Shown here: positions 43,131 through 52,446 of the stretch, piece after piece
Layout of the letters: each line of letters begins with the position of its first letter
Position numbering within the stretch: the first letter of the stretch is position 1
Assembly: GCF_013141825.1 (NCBI RefSeq)
Contig: NZ_RZNH01000029.1
Coordinates: 898-64,897, forward strand
Direction: 5' to 3'
Source: Marinifilum caeruleilacunae
GTDB lineage: Bacteria > Bacteroidota > Bacteroidia > Bacteroidales > Marinifilaceae
Length of the DNA stretch: 64,000 nt
Notes under the pieces: model-generated
What the model was told of the DNA's origin: nothing
What the model saw: the letters and a program-made list of their open reading frames with translations, nothing else
Database searches by the model: none
Translations under genes and position numbers: made by a program

Positions 43131-43859
43131 GTGGTAAATCCATATAAAGATTTAGATAAAGGGAAAAAAGCGCAGGTAGCGCTAATGTTCAATAATATTG
43201 CAAAAAAATATGATTTTCTGAATCATGTTTTGTCAATGGGTATTGATAAGTTGTGGAGAAAGAAGGCAGTAAAATTGTTAAAGCCATTACAGCCAAAAAA
43301 GATATTGGACATTGCTACCGGAACAGGAGATTTTGCTTTGGCCAACTTAAAACTAAATCCCGATAAGGTGGTTGGTATCGATATCTCAACTGAAATGCTT
43401 GCAGTTGGGAGAGAAAAAATTGCCAAAAAGAACTTGTCACATAAAATCGAATTGCTCGAAGGTGATTCTGAAAATATTCAATTCGAAGAAAATACATTCG
43501 ATGCCATCACTGTAGCTTTCGGAGTGCGAAATTTTGAAAACCTTGAGAAAGGATTATCAGAAATGAATCGTGTAGTAAGACCAGGCGGAAAGGTAGTTGT
43601 ACTCGAGTTCTCGAAACCAAGGAAATTTCCAATCAAACAGATCTACAATTTTTACTTTTTTAGAATTCTGCCATTTTGGGGGAAAATGGTATCCAAAGAT
43701 GCCTCGGCTTATACCTATTTGCCTGAATCTGTCGATGCCTTCCCGGATGGAGCTGATTTTTTAAAAATTTATGAAGACTGTGGATTTACCGATACTAAAC
43801 AAATAAAATTGAGTTTTGGAATTGCATCCATTTATATTGGAACCAAGCCAATACAATAA
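43131..43859 (+). CDS. ubiE: Demethylmenaquinone methyltransferase
   Basis: A 242-residue SAM-dependent MenG/UbiE that methylates demethylmenaquinone in the last step of menaquinone synthesis. Visible signatures are [32 protein letters not shown] motif [13 protein letters not shown], the UbiE motif [20 protein letters not shown] and [17 protein letters not shown]. Start is GTG at 43131 ([11 protein letters not shown]). It is followed 42 nt later by porT, a neighbourhood I recall from other Bacteroidota. Confidence 0.94.
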   Translation: MVNPYKDLDKGKKAQVALMFNNIAKKYDFLNHVLSMGIDKLWRKKAVKLLKPLQPKKILDIATGTGDFALANLKLNPDKVVGIDISTEMLAVGREKIAKKNLSHKIELLEGDSENIQFEENTFDAITVAFGVRNFENLEKGLSEMNRVVRPGGKVVVLEFSKPRKFPIKQIYNFYFFRILPFWGKMVSKDASAYTYLPESVDAFPDGADFLKIYEDCGFTDTKQIKLSFGIASIYIGTKPIQ

Positions 43860-43901
43860 TTTTATATTTTAGTGGTTATTACTAAAAATAAACGATAGAA
43901 C

Positions 43902-44606
43902 TTGAAACGAATACTATTAATACTACTTTGCCTTTCCTTTTTCTCATCTGCTTTTTCGCAACGAGGATATAAACCAGAAAGCATACTGAATTATCAAAAA
44001 GTGGATCAGAAATGGTTGCACTTTGGATTTACTCTGGCAATAAACAGCATGGATTTTGCCATTTACAATTCAGGAAGAACAGATGCCAGGGCAGAGCAAG
44101 TTGTGTTTTCGCCAGGTTTTTCGGTTGGGATTGTTTCCGATTTGCGATTACATGAAAATTGGTCATTGCGATTTTTACCAGGATTGGAGTTTGGAGAAAG
44201 AACCATAAAGTATTCCAACTTGCCAGAAGATGAGGTAACGGTTGAATCTGTTTTGGTCAATCTGCCATTACTGGTAAAGTATCGTGCAAAACGATTAAAC
44301 AATTACCGACCGTACCTAATTGGAGGAGCCAGTTATAAGATTGATGTGCAATCGCAAGATGCACTTGATCCTGATAACAACATGCTGATTAGACTGAATA
44401 CAACCGATGTATATTTAGAGTTGGGAGCAGGTATCGACTTTTATTTGCCTTATTTCAAGTTGGCCACAGAATTAAAATTTGCTGTTGGACTTCGCGATAT
44501 TTTAAATCATAAATATGATATCGAAAATCCGGGTTATGAGGCATACACCGACGCCATTCGTGGCATGAATTCTAAGGTGATCACCTTGTCTTTCCACTTT
44601 GAATAA
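43902..44606 (+). CDS. porT: PorT/SprT outer-membrane protein (type IX secretion)
   Basis: A 234-residue outer-membrane protein. Signal peptide 1-19 (LLCLSFFSSAFS), then a beta-barrel with FTLAINSMDFAIYNSG, FSPGFSVGIVSDLRLHENWSLRFLPGLEFGER, YRPYLIGGASYKID and a final VITLSFHFE strand. The pattern and the ubiE neighbourhood match PorT/SprT, an accessory protein required for type IX secretion and gliding in Bacteroidota. The start is TTG at 43902, as no ATG precedes the signal. No other T9SS gene lies in the window. Confidence 0.82.
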   Translation: MKRILLILLCLSFFSSAFSQRGYKPESILNYQKVDQKWLHFGFTLAINSMDFAIYNSGRTDARAEQVVFSPGFSVGIVSDLRLHENWSLRFLPGLEFGERTIKYSNLPEDEVTVESVLVNLPLLVKYRAKRLNNYRPYLIGGASYKIDVQSQDALDPDNNMLIRLNTTDVYLELGAGIDFYLPYFKLATELKFAVGLRDILNHKYDIENPGYEAYTDAIRGMNSKVITLSFHFE

Positions 44607-44696
44607 TTTCAATCTGTAAAAAACCAAATCAAGCATACTTTCTCTTATTGATTTAGGAGGTCTCATAAGTGTGTAGATTCTTCCGTTTTTTCCTTT

Positions 44697-44704
44697 TACC
44701 TTTG
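44697..44704 (+). promoter_or_regulatory. -7 promoter box for FAD protein
   Basis: TACCTTTG, exact TAnnTTTG match, 25 nt before the ATG at 44730. No clear -33 box. Confidence 0.45.
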
Positions 44705-44729
44705 TTCTTTTACCAATAGAAATAAACAC

Positions 44730-46301
44730 ATGATAACTGATATTGATATCGTTCTGAACCCCAAACAAGCTTCTGATGAATCTTTCTACAAACCTATTTT
44801 GGCTCAAAAGCTAAAAGTGAAGGAGGGAAGAATTAATGGAATTCAGATTCTGAGAAAGTCAATTGATGCTCGAAGAAGAGATATCAAAATCAATATGAAA
44901 TTCAGAATTGCTATTGATGAGAAACTACCAATAGCCAATGAACGAATTTTCAAGTATCAAAAAGTTGACGATCAGAAAAAAGTAATCGTTGTTGGTGCCG
45001 GACCTGCAGGTTTGTTTGCAGCACTTCGATTGGTAGAATTAGGCTATTGTCCTATTGTTTTGGAGCGAGGGAAAAGTGTTGAGGATCGAAAGAAAGATTT
45101 AGGACAATTGCATCGAACCAGAAATGTAGATCCCGATTCCAACTATTCTTTTGGAGAAGGAGGAGCCGGAACTTTTTCTGACGGAAAATTATATACCCGT
45201 TCCAAGAAGAGAGGAAACCTAAAGAAAATTCTAAATGTTCTTCATTTTCATGGAGCACAGGACGAAATTTTGTTCGAAGCCCATCCACACATTGGAACCG
45301 ATGTATTGCCAAAAGTGATCGTGAATATCCGAAAGAGTATTATTGCTGCCGGTGGTGAGGTTCATTTCTCGTGTAAGGTGACCGATTACATTGTTGAAGA
45401 AGCCAAGATTACAGGTGTGAAAACCGAGAAAAATGGGACCTTTAAAGGAGAGGCAGTAATCCTTGCAACGGGACATTCGGCCAGAGATGTTTACCGCAAA
45501 CTAAATGATTCTGATATTGATATTGAGGCCAAATCTTTTGCGATGGGCGTTCGAATTGAGCATCCACAGGAACTGATCGATCAGATACAATATCATAATC
45601 CAAATGGAAGAGGCAAGTATTTGCCTGCAGCAAGCTACAGTTTTGTACAACAAGTAGAGGGGCGCGGAGTATACTCATTTTGTATGTGTCCGGGTGGAGT
45701 GATTGTGCCAGCTGCAACAGGTCAAAATCAACAGGTGGTGAATGGAATGTCGGCATCTGGAAGGAATACGGCTTTTGCCAATTCGGGAATGGCTGTGGAA
45801 ATTCGCACCGAGGATTTGGGCGAGTATGAGCAATATGGACCCTTAGCAGGCTTGCATTTTCAGGAAGATCTGGAAGCAAATGCTTTTGTTGAAGGAGGTG
45901 AAAACCTATCAGCTCCTGCTCAAAGAATGGTAGATTTTGTGGAAGGCCGAAAGAGTGAATCCTTGCCAAAGACATCTTACCACCCTGGCGTAGTTTCTTC
46001 CGAAATGCACAAGTGGTTACCCAAGCATATCTCGTACAGGCTGCAGGAAGGTTTTAAAGCATTTGGTAGAAAATCGAAAGGCTTTTTAACCAACAAAGCC
46101 GTGATTTTGGGCGTGGAATCCCGAACTTCATCACCAGTTAGAATTCCAAGAGATCGGGAAACTTATCAGCACAGCAAAATAGAAGGATTATTTCCTTGCG
46201 GAGAAGGTGCTGGATATGCAGGTGGAATTGTATCAGCAGCTATGGATGGTGAGCAATGTGCCGAAGCTTTCGACAGGTTTTTCACGAAGCAGGACAATTA
46301 A
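44730..46301 (+). CDS. FAD-dependent dehydrogenase, COG2509 type
   Basis: A 523-residue flavoprotein. An N-terminal approximately 85-residue domain (VLNPKQASDESFYKPILAQKL, SIDARRRDIKINMKF) precedes the FAD-binding VIVVGAGPAGLFAALRLVELG (84-104). The family-specific YSFGEGGAGTFSDGKLYTR comes next, and a C-terminal FAD segment CGEGAGYAGGIVSAAMDG. COG2509 proteins are uncharacterised relatives of thiazole synthase/glutathione-reductase-type folds. Its stop overlaps the convergent methyltransferase by 4 nt. Confident about the family, not about the substrate. Confidence 0.88.
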   Translation: MITDIDIVLNPKQASDESFYKPILAQKLKVKEGRINGIQILRKSIDARRRDIKINMKFRIAIDEKLPIANERIFKYQKVDDQKKVIVVGAGPAGLFAALRLVELGYCPIVLERGKSVEDRKKDLGQLHRTRNVDPDSNYSFGEGGAGTFSDGKLYTRSKKRGNLKKILNVLHFHGAQDEILFEAHPHIGTDVLPKVIVNIRKSIIAAGGEVHFSCKVTDYIVEEAKITGVKTEKNGTFKGEAVILATGHSARDVYRKLNDSDIDIEAKSFAMGVRIEHPQELIDQIQYHNPNGRGKYLPAASYSFVQQVEGRGVYSFCMCPGGVIVPAATGQNQQVVNGMSASGRNTAFANSGMAVEIRTEDLGEYEQYGPLAGLHFQEDLEANAFVEGGENLSAPAQRMVDFVEGRKSESLPKTSYHPGVVSSEMHKWLPKHISYRLQEGFKAFGRKSKGFLTNKAVILGVESRTSSPVRIPRDRETYQHSKIEGLFPCGEGAGYAGGIVSAAMDGEQCAEAFDRFFTKQDN

Positions 46302-47068
46302 AACTCAAGTCTTCTGAATTCGGAACAAATGATCGCAGTGGCCACAGATACATTCAATGATTCGGATGTATCCTGATCGGCAGGGAAATTTGGGATAAAT
46401 AATTTGTGAGACACCATTTCTTTTATGGAGTCGGAAATTCCTTTGCCTTCATTTCCCATAACAATGAAACCCTTATTGGATAATTTACTGTTGTAAATGG
46501 TTTCACCTTCTAAAAAAGTTCCATAAACAGGAAAACCTGGTTTTTGGTATTCAGAAAATAAAGCATCCAAAGAAGTGTAACTTAATTTGATGCGTGCAAT
46601 GGCTCCCATGCTCGCCTGAATAACCTTCGGGTTGTATAGGTCAACCGTATTTTGAGAACAGAAAATATGCTTGATTCCAAACCAATCTGCAATGCGAATA
46701 ATGGTTCCGAGGTTGCCCGGATCCTGAACATCATCCAAAACAATAGACAGAGAATTTTCGATTTCTTGTTTATCAATTTCATGTTCGGGAATTCTAAAAA
46801 CTCCTACAACCTGGCTTGGAGTTTTAAGGCTACTTATTTTTTTGATCTGGCTGAGCTCGCTTTCAATTTTATTCTCTATCTCGTATTGATCACCTAAAGT
46901 AAACTGATTTTGCCACTCTTTCGTATAAATCAGAAAAGCTGCTTTTACCCCTGAACTCAACAAATCCATGACCAATTTATCCCCTTCGGCAACAAAAAGC
47001 TGGTGGGTATCTCTAAATTTTTTCTTTTGCAGACTGGAAATGAGTTTGATTTGATTTTTTGACAGCAC
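46298..47068 (-). CDS. TrmH/SpoU-family RNA 2'-O-methyltransferase
   Basis: A 256-residue RlmB/TrmH-type enzyme with a trefoil-knot fold. An N-terminal substrate-binding domain (LISSLQKKKFRDTHQLFVAEGDKLVMDLL) precedes the SPOUT domain with VLDDVQDPGNLGTIIRIADWFG, KVIQASMGAIARI, VMGNEGKGIS and the knot motif IPNFPADQDTSESLNVSVATAI. It methylates a ribose in rRNA or tRNA; the target nucleotide cannot be inferred. Single gene. Confidence 0.9.
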   Translation of the reverse strand: MLSKNQIKLISSLQKKKFRDTHQLFVAEGDKLVMDLLSSGVKAAFLIYTKEWQNQFTLGDQYEIENKIESELSQIKKISSLKTPSQVVGVFRIPEHEIDKQEIENSLSIVLDDVQDPGNLGTIIRIADWFGIKHIFCSQNTVDLYNPKVIQASMGAIARIKLSYTSLDALFSEYQKPGFPVYGTFLEGETIYNSKLSNKGFIVMGNEGKGISDSIKEMVSHKLFIPNFPADQDTSESLNVSVATAIICSEFRRLEF

Positions 47069-47179
47069 AACTTATGACTTAAATGTTAGTAAATCAGTGT
47101 ATTTTGATAGGCGTAGTAAAAGAATATATGTAATACAGCTTATTTTTCATATGCATTACAAATTATTAATTGATATAAG

Positions 47180-47187
47180 TATCTTTG
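47180..47187 (+). promoter_or_regulatory. -7 promoter box for tamL
   Basis: TATCTTTG, 34 nt before the TTG start at 47222. Confidence 0.5.
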
Positions 47188-47221
47188 TTGTAATTTAAAC
47201 CGATAAATATTCAATTTATTC

Positions 47222-49612
47222 TTGAAAGCTTTTCAAAAATACAAAAGTAGTTATTATTTCCCGATTTTACTTTTCTTTCTGAGTCTCTTACTTGGTATTT
47301 CGTCTTGCTCAACCACCAAGTATGTTGGGGAGAATGAATACCTTCTGAATCGTGTAGTTGTTAAAACTGATGATCGTTCTGTACCTACCAGCGATTTGAA
47401 AAAGAACATCAAACAGAAATCAAATCTTAAAATTCTGGGGATGTGGCGTTTTCATTTGGGATTGTACAATTTATCCGGGAAAAATGAGGAGAAAGGATTC
47501 AATAAATGGCTAAGAAGAATTGGAGAAGAGCCAGTGATTTATGAGGATTTTCAGACCATGCGTTCGGTTGCTCAGCTGCAGCTTTACATGAAGAAAAAAG
47601 GTTACTACAACGCAGTAATTAAAGATTCGGTAGCCTATAAAAAGAAAAAGGCCAAGGTGTACTATACCATTACGGCCAACGAACCATATCGATATCGAAA
47701 TTTGTATCATCAACTGGATGATTTACCATACAACTTTTTATCGCCATCCCAGAAAGCTGGTGAAATGTCTGACTCCACTCAAATTCGTGGATATGTAAAT
47801 GAAGACAAGATAGATTCGAAGGTAAAAACCGGTAAAAAAGTAGATTCGGATGTGTTGAGTGAAGAGCGGATGAGGATTTTTAAAATGCTGAAGAATCAAG
47901 GGTATTTCAACTTTTCGCGTGAGTACATCCATTTTATGATGGACAGTACAAAGAAGGATCATCAAATGGATATTTTCGTTGGCCTTAAAGAACCTTTAAA
48001 CGAGAAGGCGATCAAAAAATATCGAATCAATAAGGTGAAAATTTTTACCGAGTATGATCCAAAGCTGATTCTCATGAATGACTCAACTTACCTTTCAGAA
48101 TTGGATACCTTGGTGCACAAAGATGTTGAGTTTATTTATAGAAAGAAATTAAAGATAAAACCCGATGTAATTCTTTCATCCATCCTAATTAAAAAAGGTG
48201 ATCTGTACAATTTGACTTCTGTGGAGCAATCGTATAGCAGGTTGCAGCAACTGAATCAGTTTAAATTTTTGAATGTAAGATTTGAGGAAGATACAAATGC
48301 ACAGAATAATGAATTCGGAAGCTTAAATTGTGAGATCCATTTAAGTCCTCATAATTTACAGTTTTATTCTTTTGAACTGGAAGGAACCAACTCATCAGGG
48401 AATATTGGCTTTGCCGGAAATTTAAATTATCAGCATAAAAACCTGTTTGGAGGTGCCGAGGTCCTGGACATTCAATTTTCAACTGCAAGAGAGAATGTGA
48501 AATCCGATGAGCAAACCAACTTCAGTTCTTCGGAATATGGAGTGGTTTCAAAACTGAGCATCCCGAAATTCCTGTTGCCATTCTTCGATGCGGAAAAATT
48601 CAGGAAATCATACAATCCAAGAACAGTCTTCTCGCTTTCCTATAATTTCCAAAAACGTCCTGATTATACAAGAACCATTGCCGATGCAAGTTTTGGTTAT
48701 TTCTGGAAGTCTTCAAAATACTTGCGTCATACCTTAAATCTAATCGAGTTGAACTTCGTAGATGTTAAGGATTTGAGCGAGGATTTTTTGGATGATATTG
48801 ACAATTTATACATTCAGAATTCATTTACCGATCACGTTATTGCTACTACCAGGTATTCGGTAACTTATAACGATCAGAATATTAATATTCCAAGAAGCTA
48901 CAACTACATTAGATTTAGTGGTGAGGTTGCAGGGAATACCTTAAAGGCTATTGACAACATTTTGGGAAGATCGAAAAGAAATGATTTTGACTCGGATGGA
49001 AACCTGGAAGGAACTTACCATGACTTTTTAGGAATTCGATATGCGCAATATGTAAAAGGAGATATAGAGTATAGGTTTAACCAGTACATTAACCGCGCAA
49101 ACAATATGGTGTATCGTGTATTCTTTGGTATTGGATATCCATATGGAAACCTTGAGGTATTGCCCTTTGAGAAGAGTTACTTTTCGGGTGGAGCAAATGG
49201 TATCAGAGCATGGCAAGCTCGTTCGTTGGGACCAGGTTCTTATATCGATGAGGGTGCTACCTACCCAAATAATACAGCCGATTTAAAGGTAGAGGCCAAT
49301 CTGGAGTATCGATTTAAATTGTTCTGGGCACTAGAAGGAGCTTTGTTCCTTGATGCCGGAAATATCTGGGCAATTTCTAATAAAGACGATAGAGAAGGTG
49401 CAGACTTTCAGTTTAATCGATTTTACAAAGAGATTGCACTGGGAACCGGTTTTGGTACACGTGTTGATTTGAATTTCATTCTTTTCCGATTGGATTTGGG
49501 ATTGAAACTTAGAGATCCATCCAGAACAAGTAGTGAGCGATGGATCATTGCAAAACGTCCTTTTAAATTCAATCAGCTAACTTTCAATATTGGTATCGGA
49601 TATCCGTTTTAA
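47222..49612 (+). CDS. tamL: TamL-like lipoprotein BamA/TamA homologue
   Basis: A 796-residue Omp85-family protein that starts with a lipoprotein signal: hydrophobic 13-26 and lipobox ISSC with Cys29, followed by STTKYVGENEYLL. POTRA-like modules span about 35-390. A barrel domain follows to the end, with NLFGGAEVLDIQF, FSGGANGIRAWQARSLGPGSY (loop-6 motif) and a final LTFNIGIGYPF strand. A lipidated TamA variant, TamL, is known from Bacteroidota, usually next to tamB. Here fbaA follows instead, so a TamB partner must be elsewhere. Start is TTG at 47222. Confidence 0.85.
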   Translation: MKAFQKYKSSYYFPILLFFLSLLLGISSCSTTKYVGENEYLLNRVVVKTDDRSVPTSDLKKNIKQKSNLKILGMWRFHLGLYNLSGKNEEKGFNKWLRRIGEEPVIYEDFQTMRSVAQLQLYMKKKGYYNAVIKDSVAYKKKKAKVYYTITANEPYRYRNLYHQLDDLPYNFLSPSQKAGEMSDSTQIRGYVNEDKIDSKVKTGKKVDSDVLSEERMRIFKMLKNQGYFNFSREYIHFMMDSTKKDHQMDIFVGLKEPLNEKAIKKYRINKVKIFTEYDPKLILMNDSTYLSELDTLVHKDVEFIYRKKLKIKPDVILSSILIKKGDLYNLTSVEQSYSRLQQLNQFKFLNVRFEEDTNAQNNEFGSLNCEIHLSPHNLQFYSFELEGTNSSGNIGFAGNLNYQHKNLFGGAEVLDIQFSTARENVKSDEQTNFSSSEYGVVSKLSIPKFLLPFFDAEKFRKSYNPRTVFSLSYNFQKRPDYTRTIADASFGYFWKSSKYLRHTLNLIELNFVDVKDLSEDFLDDIDNLYIQNSFTDHVIATTRYSVTYNDQNINIPRSYNYIRFSGEVAGNTLKAIDNILGRSKRNDFDSDGNLEGTYHDFLGIRYAQYVKGDIEYRFNQYINRANNMVYRVFFGIGYPYGNLEVLPFEKSYFSGGANGIRAWQARSLGPGSYIDEGATYPNNTADLKVEANLEYRFKLFWALEGALFLDAGNIWAISNKDDREGADFQFNRFYKEIALGTGFGTRVDLNFILFRLDLGLKLRDPSRTSSERWIIAKRPFKFNQLTFNIGIGYPF

Positions 49613-49792
49613 GCCATTTTTCCACAAAAAAATCTACTTTTTATTTACATTCTTTAAAAATTTTCAATTGCATTCGTTTGCATAATTTTCTTATAGCCAA
49701 AACGGTGCAAAATATATTATTTCTTTTTAACTTCGTGGTAAAATTCGACTTTCCGACGATTTTATAAGAACTATCCGATAAATTATATTATT

Positions 49793-50869
49793 ATGAAACG
49801 AGTATTAGATGTTGTTAAACCGGGTGTAGTAACCGGTGATGATGTGCAAAAATTATTTCAGGTTGCTAAGGAAGAAGGTTTTGCAATTCCAGCTGTAAAC
49901 GTAGTTGGAACTAACTCAATTAATGCTGCATTAGAAGCTGCCAAACAAGTAAATTCACCTATTATTATTCAGTTCTCAAACGGTGGTGCATCTTTCTTTG
50001 CAGGTAAAGGAATGAACTCAGAAGGACAAAGCGCTGCAATTATTGGTGCTGTAGCTGGTGCTAAATATGTTCACGCTATTGCTGAACATTACGGAATTCC
50101 AGTAATCCTACATACTGACCACGCTGCCAAAAAATTATTACCATGGATTGACGGTTTGTTGACTGCTGGTGAAGAATTTTTTGCTCAAAGCGGGAAACCA
50201 TTATTCAGCTCTCACATGTTAGATTTATCAGAGGAAACTTTGGAAGAAAACATCGAAACTTGTGTGAACTATTTCGAACGCATGAACAAAATGGGTATGA
50301 CTATCGAGATTGAATTAGGTTGTACTGGTGGTGAAGAAGATGGTGTTGATAATACAGATATGGATAACTCATTATTGTATACTCAGCCGGAAGATGTTGC
50401 TTTGGCTTATGAAGCACTATCTAAAGTATCTTCTCGTTTTACAATTGCAGCTTCATTTGGTAATGTACACGGTGTATACAAGCCAGGTAACGTTGTGTTG
50501 ACTCCTAAGATTCTTGACAACTCACAGAAATTTATTTCTGAAAAATATGCTGTTGCTGATAACACTGTTGACTTTGTGTTCCACGGTGGTTCAGGTTCTA
50601 CTTTGGAAGAGATTCGTGAAGCAATTTCTTACGGTGTAATTAAAATGAACATCGATACAGATACACAGTGGGCATTCTGGAATGGTATTCGCGAATTTGA
50701 AGCTTCAAACCACGATTACTTACAAGGTCAGATTGGTAACCCTGATGGTGACGACAAACCTAATAAGAAATTCTACGATCCAAGAAAATGGTTACGTGAA
50801 GGTGAGGTTTCAATGAAAGACCGTTTGGTTATGGCATTCGAAGATCTTAATGCTGTAGGACGCAACTAG
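49793..50869 (+). CDS. fbaA: Class II fructose-bisphosphate aldolase
   Basis: A 358-residue zinc aldolase of glycolysis/gluconeogenesis cleaving fructose-1,6-bisphosphate. AIPAVNVVGTNSINAALEAA, HTDHAAKKLLPWIDG (catalytic Asp and zinc His), IEIELGCTGGEEDG, GNVHGVY, FHGGSGST and KMNIDTDTQWAFW are class IIA signatures. Length and C-terminus (KDRLVMAFEDLNAVGRN) match E. coli FbaA. Codon use is highly biased, suggesting strong expression. Monocistronic with a strong terminator. Confidence 0.96.
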   Translation: MKRVLDVVKPGVVTGDDVQKLFQVAKEEGFAIPAVNVVGTNSINAALEAAKQVNSPIIIQFSNGGASFFAGKGMNSEGQSAAIIGAVAGAKYVHAIAEHYGIPVILHTDHAAKKLLPWIDGLLTAGEEFFAQSGKPLFSSHMLDLSEETLEENIETCVNYFERMNKMGMTIEIELGCTGGEEDGVDNTDMDNSLLYTQPEDVALAYEALSKVSSRFTIAASFGNVHGVYKPGNVVLTPKILDNSQKFISEKYAVADNTVDFVFHGGSGSTLEEIREAISYGVIKMNIDTDTQWAFWNGIREFEASNHDYLQGQIGNPDGDDKPNKKFYDPRKWLREGEVSMKDRLVMAFEDLNAVGRN

Positions 50870-50891
50870 TCTTAATAAAATATTTTTGATG

Positions 50892-50926
50892 AAAGCCTGG
50901 ATCGTTGATCCGGGCTTTTTTTTGTT
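50892..50926 (+). terminator. Terminator after fbaA
   Basis: 12-bp stem AAAGCCTGGATC with GATCCGGGCTTT (one G-U), GTT loop, long T-run. Confidence 0.92.
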
Positions 50927-51027
50927 TGTATTTAGTATAAAAATCGAAAGCATTTAGGAATTAGATCTAATATTTTGCAAATTTGGACTTGCCCAATTTG
51001 TAAATCATTAACCTTAAAATTATACAC

Positions 51028-52386
51028 ATGTCTATTAGTAATCCCCCGGGACGCGATGCCTTCTCAAGTAAATTTGGTGTAATAGCAGCAGCTGCTGGTT
51101 CGGCAGTTGGCCTTGGTAACATTTGGCGTTTTCCATATGTGGCAGGCGAAAATGGAGGAGGTGCGTTCCTTTTAATATATTTAGGATTTATTATAGCAAT
51201 TGGTTTGCCGGTAATGTTATCCGAACTGCTTATTGGTCGTAAAGCCCAGCAAAATGCTTTCGGTTCTTTTCGCAAACTGGCTCCTGGTTCAATGTGGTCC
51301 CTGGTTGGATTAATGGGAGTTGTTGCAGCCTTTTTAATCCTTGCTTTCTACTCCACAATCTCGGGTTGGACTTTAGAGTATTTGTACCAGGCAATCAGTA
51401 ATGGATTTGCTCATGGTGACACCAAAGCCATGTTTGATTCCTTTAAGCAGGGAACCATACGACCATTAATGTGGCAAATGATTTTTATGATATTAACTGC
51501 ATGGATCGTGTTTTCAGGAGTAAAGAATGGAATAGAAAAATATGCTAAGATCCTTATGCCACTTCTATTTGTGCTGATTATTGCTATGTGTGTACGTTCT
51601 TTATCATTGCCGGGATCTTCGGCAGGTTTAGACTTTCTTTTTAAGCCTGATTTCTCAAAAATATCAGTAGGTGTAATTCTGGAAGCACTTGGTCAGGCGG
51701 CATTTTCGTTAAGTATAGGTATGGGCGCCTTAATTACGTACGGTTCCTATATCAAGAAACAAAATAATCTTGGGAAAACAGCTGTTCAAGTTACTGTTGC
51801 CGATACTTTGATCGCTATTTTATCTGGTGTTATGATATTTCCCGCAGTATTTGCATTGGGCTTTCAACCAGATTCAGGAGCAGGACTGGTGTTCGAAGTA
51901 TTGCCAAAACTGTTCCTTGAAATGCCAGGAGGATATTTCTTCTCCATTTTGTTCTTCTTTTTACTGTCGGTAGCAGCCCTAACCTCGACCATTTCGGTAC
52001 TAGAGGTAGTTGTGGCTTACTTTTCGGAAGAATTGAACATTTCAAGAAAGAAGGCCACAATAGTTGGCGCTTCCTCAATTGCGGTATTGGGTGTTTTTTC
52101 CACCCTATCATTCAGCAATTTATCCGAAGTAAGCATTTTAGGGCAGAGTATTTTTGGAATCATGGAATATACTGCTGCCAATGTGTTGTTACCTTTAGGT
52201 GCATTATTAATTGTTGTATTTGTAGGATGGAAACTCAAACAAATCAAAGTACGTGAAGAATTATCAAACGAAAACAGTTTGAAAGTAAAATACTTTAGGA
52301 TTTTCTTTTTTATCGTGAAATGGCTGGCTCCATTGGCTATTGCAGCTGTATTTTTAAATGGAATTGGTTTCCTGCGACTTGGATAG
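51028..52386 (+). CDS. Sodium-dependent NSS-family transporter
   Basis: A 452-residue inner-membrane symporter with about eleven helices. FGVIAAAAGSAVGLGNIWRFPYVAGENGGGAF is the diagnostic NSS/SNF helix 1 with the sodium-binding unwound region (quoted in parts: AAAGSAVGLGN, WRFPY). SLSIGMGALITYGSY and the LEVVVAYFSEE region are also typical. These transporters import amino acids or similar solutes with sodium. The substrate cannot be told. Single gene between terminators. Confidence 0.92.
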   Translation: MSISNPPGRDAFSSKFGVIAAAAGSAVGLGNIWRFPYVAGENGGGAFLLIYLGFIIAIGLPVMLSELLIGRKAQQNAFGSFRKLAPGSMWSLVGLMGVVAAFLILAFYSTISGWTLEYLYQAISNGFAHGDTKAMFDSFKQGTIRPLMWQMIFMILTAWIVFSGVKNGIEKYAKILMPLLFVLIIAMCVRSLSLPGSSAGLDFLFKPDFSKISVGVILEALGQAAFSLSIGMGALITYGSYIKKQNNLGKTAVQVTVADTLIAILSGVMIFPAVFALGFQPDSGAGLVFEVLPKLFLEMPGGYFFSILFFFLLSVAALTSTISVLEVVVAYFSEELNISRKKATIVGASSIAVLGVFSTLSFSNLSEVSILGQSIFGIMEYTAANVLLPLGALLIVVFVGWKLKQIKVREELSNENSLKVKYFRIFFFIVKWLAPLAIAAVFLNGIGFLRLG

Positions 52387-52411
52387 TATTCAACTATTTT
52401 ATTATATTGTT

Positions 52412-52442
52412 AAGCGTTACTCAAAAGAGTAGCGCTTTTTTT
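52412..52442 (+). terminator. Terminator after NSS transporter
   Basis: Stem AAGCGTTACTC with GAGTAGCGCTT (one G-U), AAAA loop, T-run ending a few nt before the next ATG. Confidence 0.88.
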
Positions 52443-52446
52443 ATAG

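Noticed and set aside
45442-45975. 177-residue open frame antisense to the FAD protein
   Set aside because: Shadow frame; low-complexity composition, no motif.
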